From positions 248,001-312,000 of the forward strand of contig NZ_JAKLTR010000006.1 of assembly GCF_022012415.1 (NCBI RefSeq): DNA of 64,000 nucleotides, given 5' to 3'. Made by a program: the position numbers and the translations under genes. This DNA is from Terrimonas ginsenosidimutans (GTDB lineage: Bacteria; Bacteroidota; Bacteroidia; Chitinophagales; Chitinophagaceae). Shown one piece after another: positions 25,597 to 34,993 of the stretch (within the stretch, counting starts at the first letter, position 1; every line of letters starts with the position of its first letter). A model generated the notes under the pieces. It worked only from the letters and a program-made list of their open reading frames with translations. It searched no databases and had not been told where the DNA came from.

Positions 25597-27741
25597 TTAT
25601 GCGTTCACTTTTCCTTTCACTTTCGCGATCACCTCTTCAGAGATGTTCGCTGGAGCAGGAGCATAGTGAGAGAACTCCATGGTAGAAGACGCACGGCCGG
25701 AAGAAAGGGAACGAAGCTGCGTTACGTAACCGAACATTTCGCTCAGCGGAACTTTAGCTTTGATCACCTCTGCACCTGCACGGCTGTCCATACCTTCCAT
25801 CATACCGCGACGGCGGTTCAGGTCACCTGTCACATCACCCATGTACTGAGCTGGTGTGATCACTTCAACTTTCATGATCGGCTCCAGGAGAACTGGTTTA
25901 GCCTTTCTTGCAGCTTCACGGAAACCTTGTTTAGCACAAAGTTCGAATGACATACCATCGGAGTCAACCGCGTGGAAGCTACCGTCGAATACACGGATCT
26001 TCATGTTGTCAACAGGGTAGTTCGCAAGAACACCAGTTGTCATAGAAGCTTCGAAGCCTTTCTGGATCGGCTGGATGAACTCACGAGGGATAGAACCACC
26101 CACGATATTGTTGACGAACTGGAAGCTCTTATCAGGGTTTTCCGCTTTCCATTCTGCATCAACAGGTCCGATAGAGAATTCGATATCAGCGAATTTACCA
26201 CGACCACCGGTTTGTTTTTTCAACGTCTCACGGTGTTCGATAGTAATGTTGAATGCTTCTTTGTAAGCAACCTGAGGAGCACCCTGGTTAACTTCTACTT
26301 TAAACTCACGACGCATACGGTCGATGATGATCTCCAGGTGAAGCTCACCCATACCACGCAGGATGGTCTGGCCAGTATCTTCATCTGTATTTACACGCAG
26401 TGTAGGATCTTCTTCAACGAGTTTAGCGATCGCCATACCCATTTTATCCACGTCAGCCTGAGTTTTAGGTTCAACCGCGATCGCGATCACCGGCTCAGGG
26501 ATGAACATATTCTCCAAAGTGATCGGGTGGTTCTCATCACAGAGTGTATCACCGGTTTTGATCTCTTTGAAACCTACTGCCGCACCGATATCACCAGCTT
26601 CGATGAAGTCGATCGGGTTCTGCTTGTTAGCAAACATTTTCATGATACGGCTGATACGCTCTTTCTTACCGCTTCTTACGTTCAGAACATAAGAACCAGC
26701 GTCGAGGTGGCCGGAATAGCACCGGAAGAATGCAAGACGACCTACGAACGGATCGGTCATGATCTTAAATGCCAGTGCAGCGAAAGGAGCTTTCGGATCC
26801 GCTTTACGCGTTTCTTCAGCACCAGTATCAGGGTTTGTACCGATCGTATCAGGAATGTCGATTGGTGAAGGCAGGTAACGGCAAACCGCATCCAGTGCAG
26901 TTTGTACACCTTTGTTCTTGAAAGATGAACCGCACATCATTGGAACGATGCTCAGGTCAACAGTTGCTTTACGCACTGCTTCGTGAATTTCGTCTTCAGT
27001 GATCGAGTTTGGATCATCAAAGAATTTCTCCATCAGTCTGTCATCATATTCAGCGATCGCTTCAACGAGGCTCGCTCTCCACTCTTCTGCTTCTTCTTTC
27101 ATGTCTGCAGGGATCTCGATCTCATCGAAAGTCATACCTTCTGTTTCCATGTGCCAGATGATCCCTTTCATTTTGATCAGATCCACCACACCTTTGAAAT
27201 CATCTTCAGCACCGATCGGAAGCTGCAAAGGAACTGCTTTAGAACCCAGCATTTCTTTCACCTGCTTAACTACGTTAAGGAAGTCAGCACCTGAACGGTC
27301 CATTTTATTTACGAAACCGATACGCGGAACGCCATAACGGTTAGCCTGACGCCATACAGTCTCAGATTGAGGTTCTACACCGTCAACCGCAGAGAACAAA
27401 GCGATCAGACCGTCGAGTACACGCATAGAACGTTCTACTTCTACAGTAAAGTCCACGTGACCCGGAGTATCGATAATGTTGAAAGAGTACTTCTTTGTGT
27501 CTGCAGTTTGCTTACCCAATACAGTTGGGAAGTTCCACTGGCAGCTCACCGCCGCAGAGGTAATGGTGATACCTCTTTCTTTTTCCTGCTCCATCCAGTC
27601 GGTGGTAGCAGCACCGTCGTGTACTTCGCCAATACGGTGGATCATACCTGTGTAGCGCAGGATACGCTCAGTCGTTGTGGTCTTACCAGCATCAATGTGT
27701 GCGGCAATACCAAAGTTTCTCTGAAATTTTAAGTCGGCCAT
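25597..27741 (-). CDS. fusA: Elongation factor G
   Basis: A 714-residue translocation GTPase. The G-motifs are complete: [15 protein letters not shown] (P-loop), the [12 protein letters not shown] switch 1 region, [17 protein letters not shown] (G3), [10 protein letters not shown] (G4) and [10 protein letters not shown] (G5). The domain IV loop region [16 protein letters not shown] is also seen. I chose the ATG at 27741 ([15 protein letters not shown]); the frame continues to 27792, but the extra residues are not EF-G-like. The gene is not next to rpsG or rpsJ: it has a terminator of its own, and a leader of about 275 nt from a candidate promoter. Confidence 0.97.
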   Translation of the reverse strand: MADLKFQRNFGIAAHIDAGKTTTTERILRYTGMIHRIGEVHDGAATTDWMEQEKERGITITSAAVSCQWNFPTVLGKQTADTKKYSFNIIDTPGHVDFTVEVERSMRVLDGLIALFSAVDGVEPQSETVWRQANRYGVPRIGFVNKMDRSGADFLNVVKQVKEMLGSKAVPLQLPIGAEDDFKGVVDLIKMKGIIWHMETEGMTFDEIEIPADMKEEAEEWRASLVEAIAEYDDRLMEKFFDDPNSITEDEIHEAVRKATVDLSIVPMMCGSSFKNKGVQTALDAVCRYLPSPIDIPDTIGTNPDTGAEETRKADPKAPFAALAFKIMTDPFVGRLAFFRCYSGHLDAGSYVLNVRSGKKERISRIMKMFANKQNPIDFIEAGDIGAAVGFKEIKTGDTLCDENHPITLENMFIPEPVIAIAVEPKTQADVDKMGMAIAKLVEEDPTLRVNTDEDTGQTILRGMGELHLEIIIDRMRREFKVEVNQGAPQVAYKEAFNITIEHRETLKKQTGGRGKFADIEFSIGPVDAEWKAENPDKSFQFVNNIVGGSIPREFIQPIQKGFEASMTTGVLANYPVDNMKIRVFDGSFHAVDSDGMSFELCAKQGFREAARKAKPVLLEPIMKVEVITPAQYMGDVTGDLNRRRGMMEGMDSRAGAEVIKAKVPLSEMFGYVTQLRSLSSGRASSTMEFSHYAPAPANISEEVIAKVKGKVNA

Positions 27742-28016
27742 GACTATTTGATTTGAGTTTATTTTCTGAAAAAAGATTGATCTGTGTTGCAAACAATAGC
27801 GTCCGGATGTTGTCCTTTACGGGCTGTTAAGACCCTGACGGCTATTAAAAAATTTGTGCTAAAAATACCGGTATAAAGGTGGGATCCACCGTCGCTGAAG
27901 CTATGGTTGAACATAAATTTCCGGTATGTAAGATTAGACTCTCATATATCGCCGCATGAAGAAAAACCTCGTTATCAACAAAATCCCTGCACCTGTGGAA
28001 TTTCCTTACGGCGGCG
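27742..28016 (-). other. Long 5' leader region of fusA
   Basis: About 275 nt between the candidate promoter and the fusA start. It has a diverged AGCTTCAGCG-type element near 27888-27910 and the palindrome ATACCGGTAT near 27866. I do not recognise a riboswitch. It is unusually long for a translation-factor gene. Confidence 0.4.
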
Positions 28017-28024
28017 CAAAGGTA
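28017..28024 (-). promoter_or_regulatory. fusA: Probable -7 element for fusA
   Basis: TACCTTTG on the minus strand, the same box as at rpsJ and rpsL. The -33 TTTG is not clear at the expected distance, where an A/T-rich stretch is found instead. Confidence 0.5.
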
Positions 28025-28189
28025 GGGAAAATTTATAAAAAAACACAGAGGAGTGGTGTATCATTGTGCGGAATCGTGCCGGCGAAGGATACATGAGCAA
28101 TTTGGTTCGTAATTAATTGCCTGTCAATATAATTCGATCGTATAGGAGACTCTATGGCGTTGGTCATTGTCCATAGTCGTGCCGTCAAG

Positions 28190-28440
28190 ACCGGTTGGCG
28201 CCAGGTTCCCACAGATTCCGCTGATCTTGTCCTCCCTACGGCTGTAATTAGCTGGAATAGGGACGCACCCATGTTAGAGGCGCAGATTGCGCAGATAACA
28301 CCCGGCTGCCAGGAATTATCCGCGAAATCTGCGCCGTAAAATAAAAACCTGCACCCTGTTATCAGCACTTTCCTTTATCAGGAAAGGAAAATCTGCGGAA
28401 TCTGCGGGAACATTACGCCAGTCGCGCATTACAACTAAGG
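28190..28440. repeat. Intergenic inverted repeat of AGATTCCGC/GCGGAATCT units
   Basis: GTTCCCACAGATTCCGCTGA near 28205 is answered by ATCTGCGGAATCTGCGGGAA near 28390, and several GCAGATT or AATCTGCG pieces lie in between. A reading frame crosses the region on the minus strand, but its protein is made of translated repeat. Confidence 0.6.
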
Positions 28441-28459
28441 AACAATTGTGCTTCACCCG

Positions 28460-29101
28460 CTATACAGCTCTTTCCAACTCTGAACTCGACGCCCTCAGCT
28501 CTTCCAGTTCCCTCAGATCACTCTCAAATCCTTCCCGCTTGTGATCCTTGAACGCCCCCAGCCTGAATGCAATAAAATAGATGCCTAAGGTGATCCCCAG
28601 GTTAATACCGGTTTCTGCCAGTGCCAGCCACTTATCCTTATGCTCCAGCTTATGTGGCAAAAAGGAAAAAATGGTCAGTGTGCCCGCGAAAAAGATGATC
28701 ATCCCAAACCAACCGTTCCTCTTCCTGGTTTTCTCATACTCTTCGATCGTCCGCTTCAGAAATACACCAAGATTTTCTTTATTAAGGTTAACATCGAACT
28801 GACGCAGGCTTCTGTAAACCGAGCCTGTTGCGAGCAAGACCCCGGTCAGCAGCATGCCATAAGGGATATATTGGAGCGTATACCTGAAATCGAAAGGATT
28901 CCCGATCAGCAGGGCGATAAGGAATGCTGAGATCACCACCATTAAACCCAGCTGAACAAAGTTCTCTTTCCTGATCCTTGCCACTCTTGAGCGGGATCTT
29001 TCTTTTAATATCCCCATGATCATCTGCTGATTCAACTGCTGCGACAGTTCCAGTTTCCGATTATACTGCCCCCAGGCAGTCTTCATTTCTTCAATATTCA
29101 T
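28460..29101 (-). CDS. Membrane protein coupled to an ECF sigma factor (possible anti-sigma partner)
   Basis: A 213-residue protein. A charged N-terminal part of about 50 residues (MNIEEMKTAWGQYNRKLELS) precedes four hydrophobic segments at roughly 50-66, 79-97, 131-149 and 162-180. The C-terminus is charged. Its start overlaps the end of the sigma factor gene by 11 bases, so the two are translated together. The layout, a short cytoplasmic N-terminus plus membrane helices next to a sigma gene, fits a membrane-bound regulator of that sigma factor. I see no zinc-binding or other known anti-sigma motif, so this is inference. Confidence 0.7.
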   Translation of the reverse strand: MNIEEMKTAWGQYNRKLELSQQLNQQMIMGILKERSRSRVARIRKENFVQLGLMVVISAFLIALLIGNPFDFRYTLQYIPYGMLLTGVLLATGSVYRSLRQFDVNLNKENLGVFLKRTIEEYEKTRKRNGWFGMIIFFAGTLTIFSFLPHKLEHKDKWLALAETGINLGITLGIYFIAFRLGAFKDHKREGFESDLRELEELRASSSELERAV

Positions 29102-29588
29102 TGCTTTGTGTTTTTACGATTTTACTTAGCTTGTTTTTGATCCTGTTGATCCTCACGCCCACGTTACTGATGGAAATGCCCATGATAGCGCTGATCTCCT
29201 CATATGTCCTTTCATCGAGGTAAAACAGGATCACGGCTTTCTCCACTTCCGTCAGTTTATCAATGGCAAATCTTAAAATATTAGCATCATCCTGCGAGCC
29301 GACGTTACCCGCCATATCAGGGATCTCCACTGCAAGGGAAGAAAGTTCTTTGTTGACCGGTCTTTTTGATTCCTTCCGGAAATTGGAAATAGCTGTATTG
29401 AGCGCGATCCGGTAGATCCAGGTGGTGTTCGCAGCCTCCTGCCTGAAAGCTGGATAGGACTTCCAAAGCTGCAATACGATCTCCTGGAAAAGATCTTTCC
29501 GGCCTTCCTGGTCAGGGCAATACAAATTGCAAACCTTAAAGATCAGCATGCGGTGCTGATTGACCAGTTCAGTGAATTCATTCTCCAT
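29091..29588 (-). CDS. ECF-type RNA polymerase sigma factor (sigma-70 family)
   Basis: 165 residues with both ECF regions. Region 2 is YCPDQEGRKDLFQEIVLQLW followed by YRIALNTAISNFRKE. Region 4 is TEVEKAVILFYLDERTYEEI and SAIMGISISNVGVRINRIKN. It should direct RNA polymerase to a small set of promoters, but which ones is not visible. It heads a two-gene unit with the membrane protein that overlaps its 3' end. Confidence 0.92.
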   Translation of the reverse strand: MENEFTELVNQHRMLIFKVCNLYCPDQEGRKDLFQEIVLQLWKSYPAFRQEAANTTWIYRIALNTAISNFRKESKRPVNKELSSLAVEIPDMAGNVGSQDDANILRFAIDKLTEVEKAVILFYLDERTYEEISAIMGISISNVGVRINRIKNKLSKIVKTQSNEY

Positions 29589-30044
29589 TCGATTGGCTTG
29601 GTTTTATACATTAGTCGCGGCAAGACGCCTTTTCTTACACTTCGTTGAAAATATTTTTCCTGGAACCTGTTTCAATGATGATCTGTGCAGTATCGCCTGG
29701 GGTGAAAGTACGTCCAGCACTTGCCCGGCTGCTGAAAAAAAGGGCGGGAAGCATCAAAACGTTTTGCGACCAGCTCAAAAGCCGCTGGTGAATCGCGATT
29801 TCTCCCTGGATTCTCCTCTTTGCCTTTCCGAAACCTTCGGTATTGGTCCCCGCCGGCCGGAGAAGCAAAGAGGTTCCACAAACTATTTAAACCGGATGCC
29901 TCTTACTTAAGGATTCCCACGAAAGTTCATCCGATGGCTTTTCGCAGATGACCGATCTTCATACAGGTCAACCCTTCATAACTTTATGTCAAGTTTATTT
30001 TACTTTTTATCCGCAATACTTTACTTTTATACAAAATTATCTCC
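29589..30044. other. Intergenic region between the sigma factor and the divergent membrane-protein gene
   Basis: About 455 bases. Short frames exist on the minus strand (for example 29635-29868), but they have no recognised pattern and no clear start signal. I see no strong promoter match and no terminator. Confidence 0.4.
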
Positions 30045-30527
30045 ATGACCCCCAGATTACTCCTTCCTAACCGCTTCAAACTCATTGGCTGGCTGATCGC
30101 CATTCCTGCCTTCGTCCTCATGATTTTTGTTCTGCATGGTGATTTTGCTTTCGGCTTCCTGAACTTCTCGCGTGGGAACACGGATAGCCTGCAGGTCCTG
30201 TTTGACAGCCCTACCCTCTTCAGCATCCGTACGAACAACTTCACCGACGAGCTTGGCGGCATCCTGCTGATCATCGGTCTTCTGATCATTGCTTTTTCCA
30301 GGGAAAAAGATGAGGATGAGCGGATCACCACCCTGCGCCTCGAGTCATTGCTTTGGGCGGTACTGATCAATTCGATCCTGCTGATACTTGCCCTGGTCTT
30401 TCTTTACAATGGCCTGTTCCTCCAGGTGATGTGCTACAATATATGCACTACCCTGATCCTGTTCGTGGCAAGATTCAACCTGAAATTGTCCATTGAAAGG
30501 AGAAACGCTAAAATAGCTGACCTATGA
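30045..30527 (+). CDS. Four-helix membrane protein, paired with a small HTH regulator
   Basis: 160 residues with four hydrophobic segments (LIGWLIAIPAFVLMIFVLHG, GGILLIIGLLIIAF, LLWAVLINSILLILALVFLY and MCYNICTTLILFVA). Between the second and third is a charged loop, SREKDEDERITTLRLES, a pattern I associate with Bacteroidota proteins of unknown function. It overlaps the next gene by four bases (ATGA). Pairs of a small multi-span protein and a 65-70 residue HTH regulator occur in many bacteria. I do not know its function. Confidence 0.7.
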   Translation: MTPRLLLPNRFKLIGWLIAIPAFVLMIFVLHGDFAFGFLNFSRGNTDSLQVLFDSPTLFSIRTNNFTDELGGILLIIGLLIIAFSREKDEDERITTLRLESLLWAVLINSILLILALVFLYNGLFLQVMCYNICTTLILFVARFNLKLSIERRNAKIADL

Positions 30528-30724
30528 AAAACACGATCCGGATAGAAAGAGCGATCCTGAATATCACACAGGCAGAGCTTGCAGAGAAAGTAAGCGTGTC
30601 ACGACAGACCATCAATGCTATCGAGTCACAGAAGTATGTGCCGTCAACGGTACTGGCGCTGAAGATCGCCCGTGTATTCGATAAAAAAGTGGATGAAATC
30701 TTCACCCTCGAAGAGAATGATTAA
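30524..30724 (+). CDS. Small XRE/Cro-CI-type transcriptional regulator
   Basis: A 66-residue protein that is almost only a helix-turn-helix: RAILNITQAELAEKVSVSRQ, TINAIESQKYVPSTVLALKI and FDKKVDEIFTLEEND. The family with the end KVDEIF binds DNA as a dimer and typically represses its own operon. Its ATG overlaps the stop of the upstream membrane-protein gene. Confidence 0.93.
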   Translation: MKNTIRIERAILNITQAELAEKVSVSRQTINAIESQKYVPSTVLALKIARVFDKKVDEIFTLEEND

Positions 30725-30812
30725 AGCCTTCCGCGGGAACGGAAGGCTTCGTCAGATACATCAATTCGCAGATGCACTAACATTTAAACCAATCAAATTT
30801 AAACAGAAAAAA

Positions 30813-31295
30813 ATGAGACAGAAAAATCATACACGCCCGTTTGCTTTAATAGCAGGCGGGATCATCCTGCTTCTGACAGGTCTGATCGTATTAAGCGCAT
30901 GTCAGAAAAATAAGGAAGCAGCATCTATCATTGTAAAAACAGATATGCAAAAGGCCGCGGACCTTTTACAGGGAAAAATAAATTGTGGCAAACTTGACCA
31001 TGTAGCCAGTGAAGACAATGTTGCCTATCTCAGCTTCAGCGAAGGAAGCAAGGCGATCATTGTACAACTGATGCCAGGAGATAAAAATGTCAGCATTCCT
31101 TCTCTTGCCAATTCATGCATCATTACGTCTCATTATGGCGTGGTGATCAAAGATCCGGCAACAAATAGTGTATTGCTATTGCCGAGAGATGACCGGGAAA
31201 GTCAGCGGAGGTTTGCTGAGATCGAATTGCTATTCAATCAGCAAAAACTTACGGCAACTATAGGCGGTACAACGCTGATCAATTTTAGTTCATAG
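30813..31295 (+). CDS. Putative lipoprotein of unknown function
   Basis: 160 residues. A basic N-terminus and hydrophobic stretch (FALIAGGIILLLTGLIVLSA) end at a lipobox-like LSAC. The mature part has no family pattern I recognise. The ATG at 30813 directly precedes the signal sequence; the frame is open further upstream but overlaps the HTH gene. It lies 88 nt after the HTH gene and before a terminator, so it is probably the last gene of this unit. Confidence 0.65.
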   Translation: MRQKNHTRPFALIAGGIILLLTGLIVLSACQKNKEAASIIVKTDMQKAADLLQGKINCGKLDHVASEDNVAYLSFSEGSKAIIVQLMPGDKNVSIPSLANSCIITSHYGVVIKDPATNSVLLLPRDDRESQRRFAEIELLFNQQKLTATIGGTTLINFSS

Positions 31296-31315
31296 ATCTA
31301 TTCTGCGGGTTGATG

Positions 31316-31352
31316 AAAGCTGTCCGCTGCCTGGTGGACAGCTTTTGTTTTG
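31316..31352 (+). terminator. Terminator after the lipoprotein gene
   Basis: A ten-pair stem AAAGCTGTCC/GGACAGCTTT with a ten-base loop, followed by TGTTTTG. It lies 20 nt past the stop codon. Confidence 0.7.
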
Positions 31353-31737
31353 AATCGGCAGTTACGACAACTGTCAATTGATCGCGGAGGTACTGGTGAA
31401 TGGTGAGGCCTCTTTATTCAAACCACATTACCGCGGATTTTCTTTGGGAACACTGGCCTGGTACGAGATCAATGTAATTTCCCAAGGATACAGACAAATT
31501 AGCGAACATTTTATCCCCTGACAACAATAGAATTACGATTACCGGATCTGAAAGCTAAAAAATCCCCCGCAATAAATAATATTACACATAAAATAATTAA
31601 TCTTAATGCTTAAGATTCTGCCAGTTGTTACCGGATTTTATCCTGTTCTCTCCATAATTTAACCCATAGAAATTTACTCTTATTTTTTGACTTATTTTCA
31701 TTACTGCCGTTCACATTTTAATAACCAAAACGCACAC
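31353..31737. other. Upstream region of the plus-strand SusC gene
   Basis: About 385 bases, AT-rich toward 31560-31690. It must hold the promoter of the SusCD operon, but I find no full TTTG/TAnnTTTG match; TTATTTTTTG near 31679 is a weak one. No regulator gene adjoins it. Confidence 0.4.
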
Positions 31738-34700
31738 ATGAGAAAATTTTTATTGCTGTGCCTGAGCATTGCATTTTTTGCCATGTCAGGTTACAGCCAG
31801 GTCATGTCCATTTCCGGCAAGATCACCGATGACAAAGGTGAGCCGGTTCCATTCGCCTCCGTAATCATCAAAGGCAAAGAAAAGTCAGGCACTACCGCAG
31901 ATGCTAAAGGCAGCTTTACCATTTCTGCCTCAAAAGGTGAAGTGTTGGTTATCACCGGGGTGAATTATCAATCAAAAGAGGTTACTATCTCCTCAGCATC
32001 GCCTCTCAGCATCACACTTTTCCTTACAACACAATCCCTGTCTGAAGTAGTTGTTACAGCCATGGGGATTAAGCGTTCTGAAAGAGCTCTTGGCTACACC
32101 GTTGCCAAAGTAGATCCTGAAGTGATGCTTCAAAAATCCGAGTCCAACGTTCTGAATACCCTTGCCGGTAAAGTTCCGGGTGTGGATATCAGGGCAGGAC
32201 AAGGAGCTCCGGGCGCGGCTTCCCGCATTCAGATCAGGGGTGTGAACTCTTTCAACGGTTCTGAGCCGCTGATCGTCGTGGATGGTGTTCCTTACAGCAA
32301 TCCGATCGTCAATACTTCAAATCCGTTCAGTGGTGGGGGTACATACGGTTCCGGTATTAACAACATCGATCCGAACGATATCGCTGATATCAGCGTATTG
32401 AAAGGTGCAGCTGCGGCCGCATTATATGGTGCGCGCGCGTCAGATGGGGTCTTGATGATCACTACAAAATCAGGTTCTCCGACGAAAGGTGCGAAGCCCC
32501 TCAATGTAACTTACAGAGGAGGTTATTCCATTGAAAAAGTAGCGAACATCCCTACTTTCCAGAATAGCTATGGAGCGGGTGCGAACTTCCGTACACAATC
32601 ATCCAATGGTTCCTGGGGTGCGAAATTTGGCCAGGGAGTTATCTACAACGCAAGTGGTCAGGTAATAGGTATTTCAGCATCCGGCGTGGATTCCATACCT
32701 GCTACCACCTGGGCTACAATGTACAATGCGTGGCCAGAACTTTTCCCTAATGGCAGAGCAGCCTACAAGGCTTATCCGAACAACGTTGCAGACCTCTTCA
32801 AAACAGGCAACATGATGGAACATTCTTTAGGCATAAGCGGCAGCCAGGGAAGTTCTATGTTCAATGTTACCTTGTCCAGAACCGATCAGGATGGCTACAT
32901 TACCAACTCTTCCTATAAGAAAAACAATATCAGTATAGGTGGCCAGACAGGAATCGGCAACCTGACGATCGGAGCAAATATGGCCTATACAAGATCGACC
33001 CAGGTGGGTGGTTTTATCGGCGCTGCACAAAACTTCATATCGCAGTGGGGCCGGACTTATACCATGGCCCGCAACTGGGACATCGTAGGCTACCCTTCCA
33101 CTACAAGAGATGGAGCTACTCAGATCGGTTTCAATGATGGTCAGTATACTAACCCTGTCTGGGGTGCATACAACAACGTCATTACATCCGTTGATGATCG
33201 TATGGTTGCGAACTTCAGGGCTTCTTATAAATTCAATACATGGCTCAAAGCTGATATGAGCGCAGGTGTTAACAATTACAATCTGTTCAGGGATCAGATC
33301 ATCGACAAATCTTCCTATGGAAGTGCAGATAACCTGCTCGGTACATTAACAGAAGTTGTCAACAGACAGCAGGAGATCAACGGAAAATTCATCTTCACGA
33401 TCTCTCCAAAGATCTCGACTGATTTCAGCCTGACCGCGCACGTTGGTACTGAAATCTCTCATCGCGAATCCCGCAACCAGCAAGTGTACGGGGTTGACTT
33501 TGTTGTTCCGAAACTATTTAACCTCAGAAACACGCGCCGTCAGCAATTCGATTCGGACTCCAGGTCGAAACGCCGCCTGGCAGGCTTCTTCTCTGATGCA
33601 ACGATTGGGTATAAGAACTATGCCTTCCTTACAGCGTCGATAAGAATGGATAATTCGTCTACGCTTCCGGTAAACGCTAACCAATACTTCTACCCTGCGG
33701 TCAGTGCATCGCTTGTGTGGACAGATATGCTTGGTATAAAAAGCGACTGGCTTGACTATGGCAAGATCCGCGGTGGTTTTGCACGTGTCGGTAAAGACGC
33801 AGGCCCTTATAGCATTGACCCTGTCTTCGGATTCAATGCATTGGGATTCCTCGGTCAGCCCTCTGCAACAAGAGGTGGTACTGCCTTCGACCCGAACCTG
33901 ACACCTGAATTCAGTAATGAATTTGAAGTTGGTACAGAGGCAAGAATGTTCAAAGGAAGAATCGGCCTTGATGTAACCTACTACAATAAAACTTCTACAG
34001 ACATCATCTACGGTATCGCACTTCCAAACACGACTGGTTATTCTACCTTCTATACCAATATCGGTAAGATCGAGAACAAAGGTTGGGAAATCGGACTTAA
34101 TGCCACGCCTGTTTCTACACGTGACTTCAAATGGGATTTCCGTGGTGTGTTTACGCAAAACAAGAATACAGTACTTGAATTATATCCAGGTCTCATCCGC
34201 ACTCAGTTGGGTGGATATAACTGGGCTGAAGCCGGTATGCCTTATGGATACCTGCGTGGTTCATTCTCTGCCCGCGCTGATGACGGCCAACTGCTGATCA
34301 ATGCTACCTCAGGTATGCCATTTGCAGATCCTAACCCGGGTATGGTTGGCGATCCCAATCCTGACTTCAAATTCGGACTGACCAATACTTTCTCCTACAA
34401 AGGTTTGCACCTGAGTGCATTGTTTGATGCAACGATCGGTGGTGATTTTTACTCAGAAAGTATTAACGGTATGCTCGGTCGCGGTGTAACCAAAGACACA
34501 GAGAACCGTGAGAAAAACGCCGTAATTACGGGTATTTATGGTAACGCAACCCCTGTTACAGGAGCGGATGGTCTTAACCATTATGTTCCTATCGTAGATG
34601 CGAATGGTGCAACAATGCCGAACCAGACAAGGGTTACAACCAATGACCTGTTCTTCACTGCAGGTACTGGAGCGAGTTTTGCAACCAATGGTGCTTTCGA

Positions 34701-34971
34701 ATATTCAGTGTTTGACGGAACGGTTTATCGCCTGAGAGAACTTTCTTTAGGTTACACCATTCCTGCTTCGATCTCAAAAAAGATCCACGCCTCTTCTATC
34801 ACCCTTAGCCTTACCGGACGCAACCTATGGTTCCTCGCACCAAACGTTCCGAAGTATACCAACTTCGATCCTGACATGAACTCTGTTGTTGGTTCAAATA
34901 CCCAGGGAGTTGAGACAGGTGGTGCGCCAAGCGCGAAAAGATATGGTATAAACCTAAATGTAAATTTCTAA
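31738..34971 (+). CDS. SusC/RagA-family TonB-linked outer-membrane transporter
   Basis: A 1077-residue TonB-dependent transporter. After a signal peptide (MRKFLLLCLSIAFFAMSGYS) comes a carboxypeptidase-D regulatory-like domain (ISGKITDDKGEPVPFASVII). The plug follows, with VVVTAMGIKRSERALGYTVA, GVDIRAGQGAPGAASRIQIR and DISVLKGAAAAALYGARASD. A barrel ends in aromatic LNVNF. There is no STN domain, so it should not signal to a FecR-type anti-sigma factor. It heads a three-gene operon with a SusD-like lipoprotein and a small lipoprotein. SusCD pairs import oligosaccharides, peptides or other large nutrients; the substrate is not evident. Confidence 0.95.
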   Translation: MRKFLLLCLSIAFFAMSGYSQVMSISGKITDDKGEPVPFASVIIKGKEKSGTTADAKGSFTISASKGEVLVITGVNYQSKEVTISSASPLSITLFLTTQSLSEVVVTAMGIKRSERALGYTVAKVDPEVMLQKSESNVLNTLAGKVPGVDIRAGQGAPGAASRIQIRGVNSFNGSEPLIVVDGVPYSNPIVNTSNPFSGGGTYGSGINNIDPNDIADISVLKGAAAAALYGARASDGVLMITTKSGSPTKGAKPLNVTYRGGYSIEKVANIPTFQNSYGAGANFRTQSSNGSWGAKFGQGVIYNASGQVIGISASGVDSIPATTWATMYNAWPELFPNGRAAYKAYPNNVADLFKTGNMMEHSLGISGSQGSSMFNVTLSRTDQDGYITNSSYKKNNISIGGQTGIGNLTIGANMAYTRSTQVGGFIGAAQNFISQWGRTYTMARNWDIVGYPSTTRDGATQIGFNDGQYTNPVWGAYNNVITSVDDRMVANFRASYKFNTWLKADMSAGVNNYNLFRDQIIDKSSYGSADNLLGTLTEVVNRQQEINGKFIFTISPKISTDFSLTAHVGTEISHRESRNQQVYGVDFVVPKLFNLRNTRRQQFDSDSRSKRRLAGFFSDATIGYKNYAFLTASIRMDNSSTLPVNANQYFYPAVSASLVWTDMLGIKSDWLDYGKIRGGFARVGKDAGPYSIDPVFGFNALGFLGQPSATRGGTAFDPNLTPEFSNEFEVGTEARMFKGRIGLDVTYYNKTSTDIIYGIALPNTTGYSTFYTNIGKIENKGWEIGLNATPVSTRDFKWDFRGVFTQNKNTVLELYPGLIRTQLGGYNWAEAGMPYGYLRGSFSARADDGQLLINATSGMPFADPNPGMVGDPNPDFKFGLTNTFSYKGLHLSALFDATIGGDFYSESINGMLGRGVTKDTENREKNAVITGIYGNATPVTGADGLNHYVPIVDANGATMPNQTRVTTNDLFFTAGTGASFATNGAFEYSVFDGTVYRLRELSLGYTIPASISKKIHASSITLSLTGRNLWFLAPNVPKYTNFDPDMNSVVGSNTQGVETGGAPSAKRYGINLNVNF

Positions 34972-34993
34972 TCATCAACCAAAATTTTCCAGT

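Noticed and set aside
25972-26868. 298-residue plus-strand frame inside fusA
   Set aside because: Antisense to conserved EF-G domains; no start context or domain.
28033-28368. 111-residue frame on the minus strand upstream of fusA
   Set aside because: It translates an intergenic inverted repeat with AGATTCCGC units and shows no protein-like pattern.
29635-29868. Minus-strand 77-residue frame before the ECF sigma gene, ending RKNIFNEV
   Set aside because: No homology pattern, and no promoter or start evidence. It could be a decayed fragment, but the sequence does not show of what.
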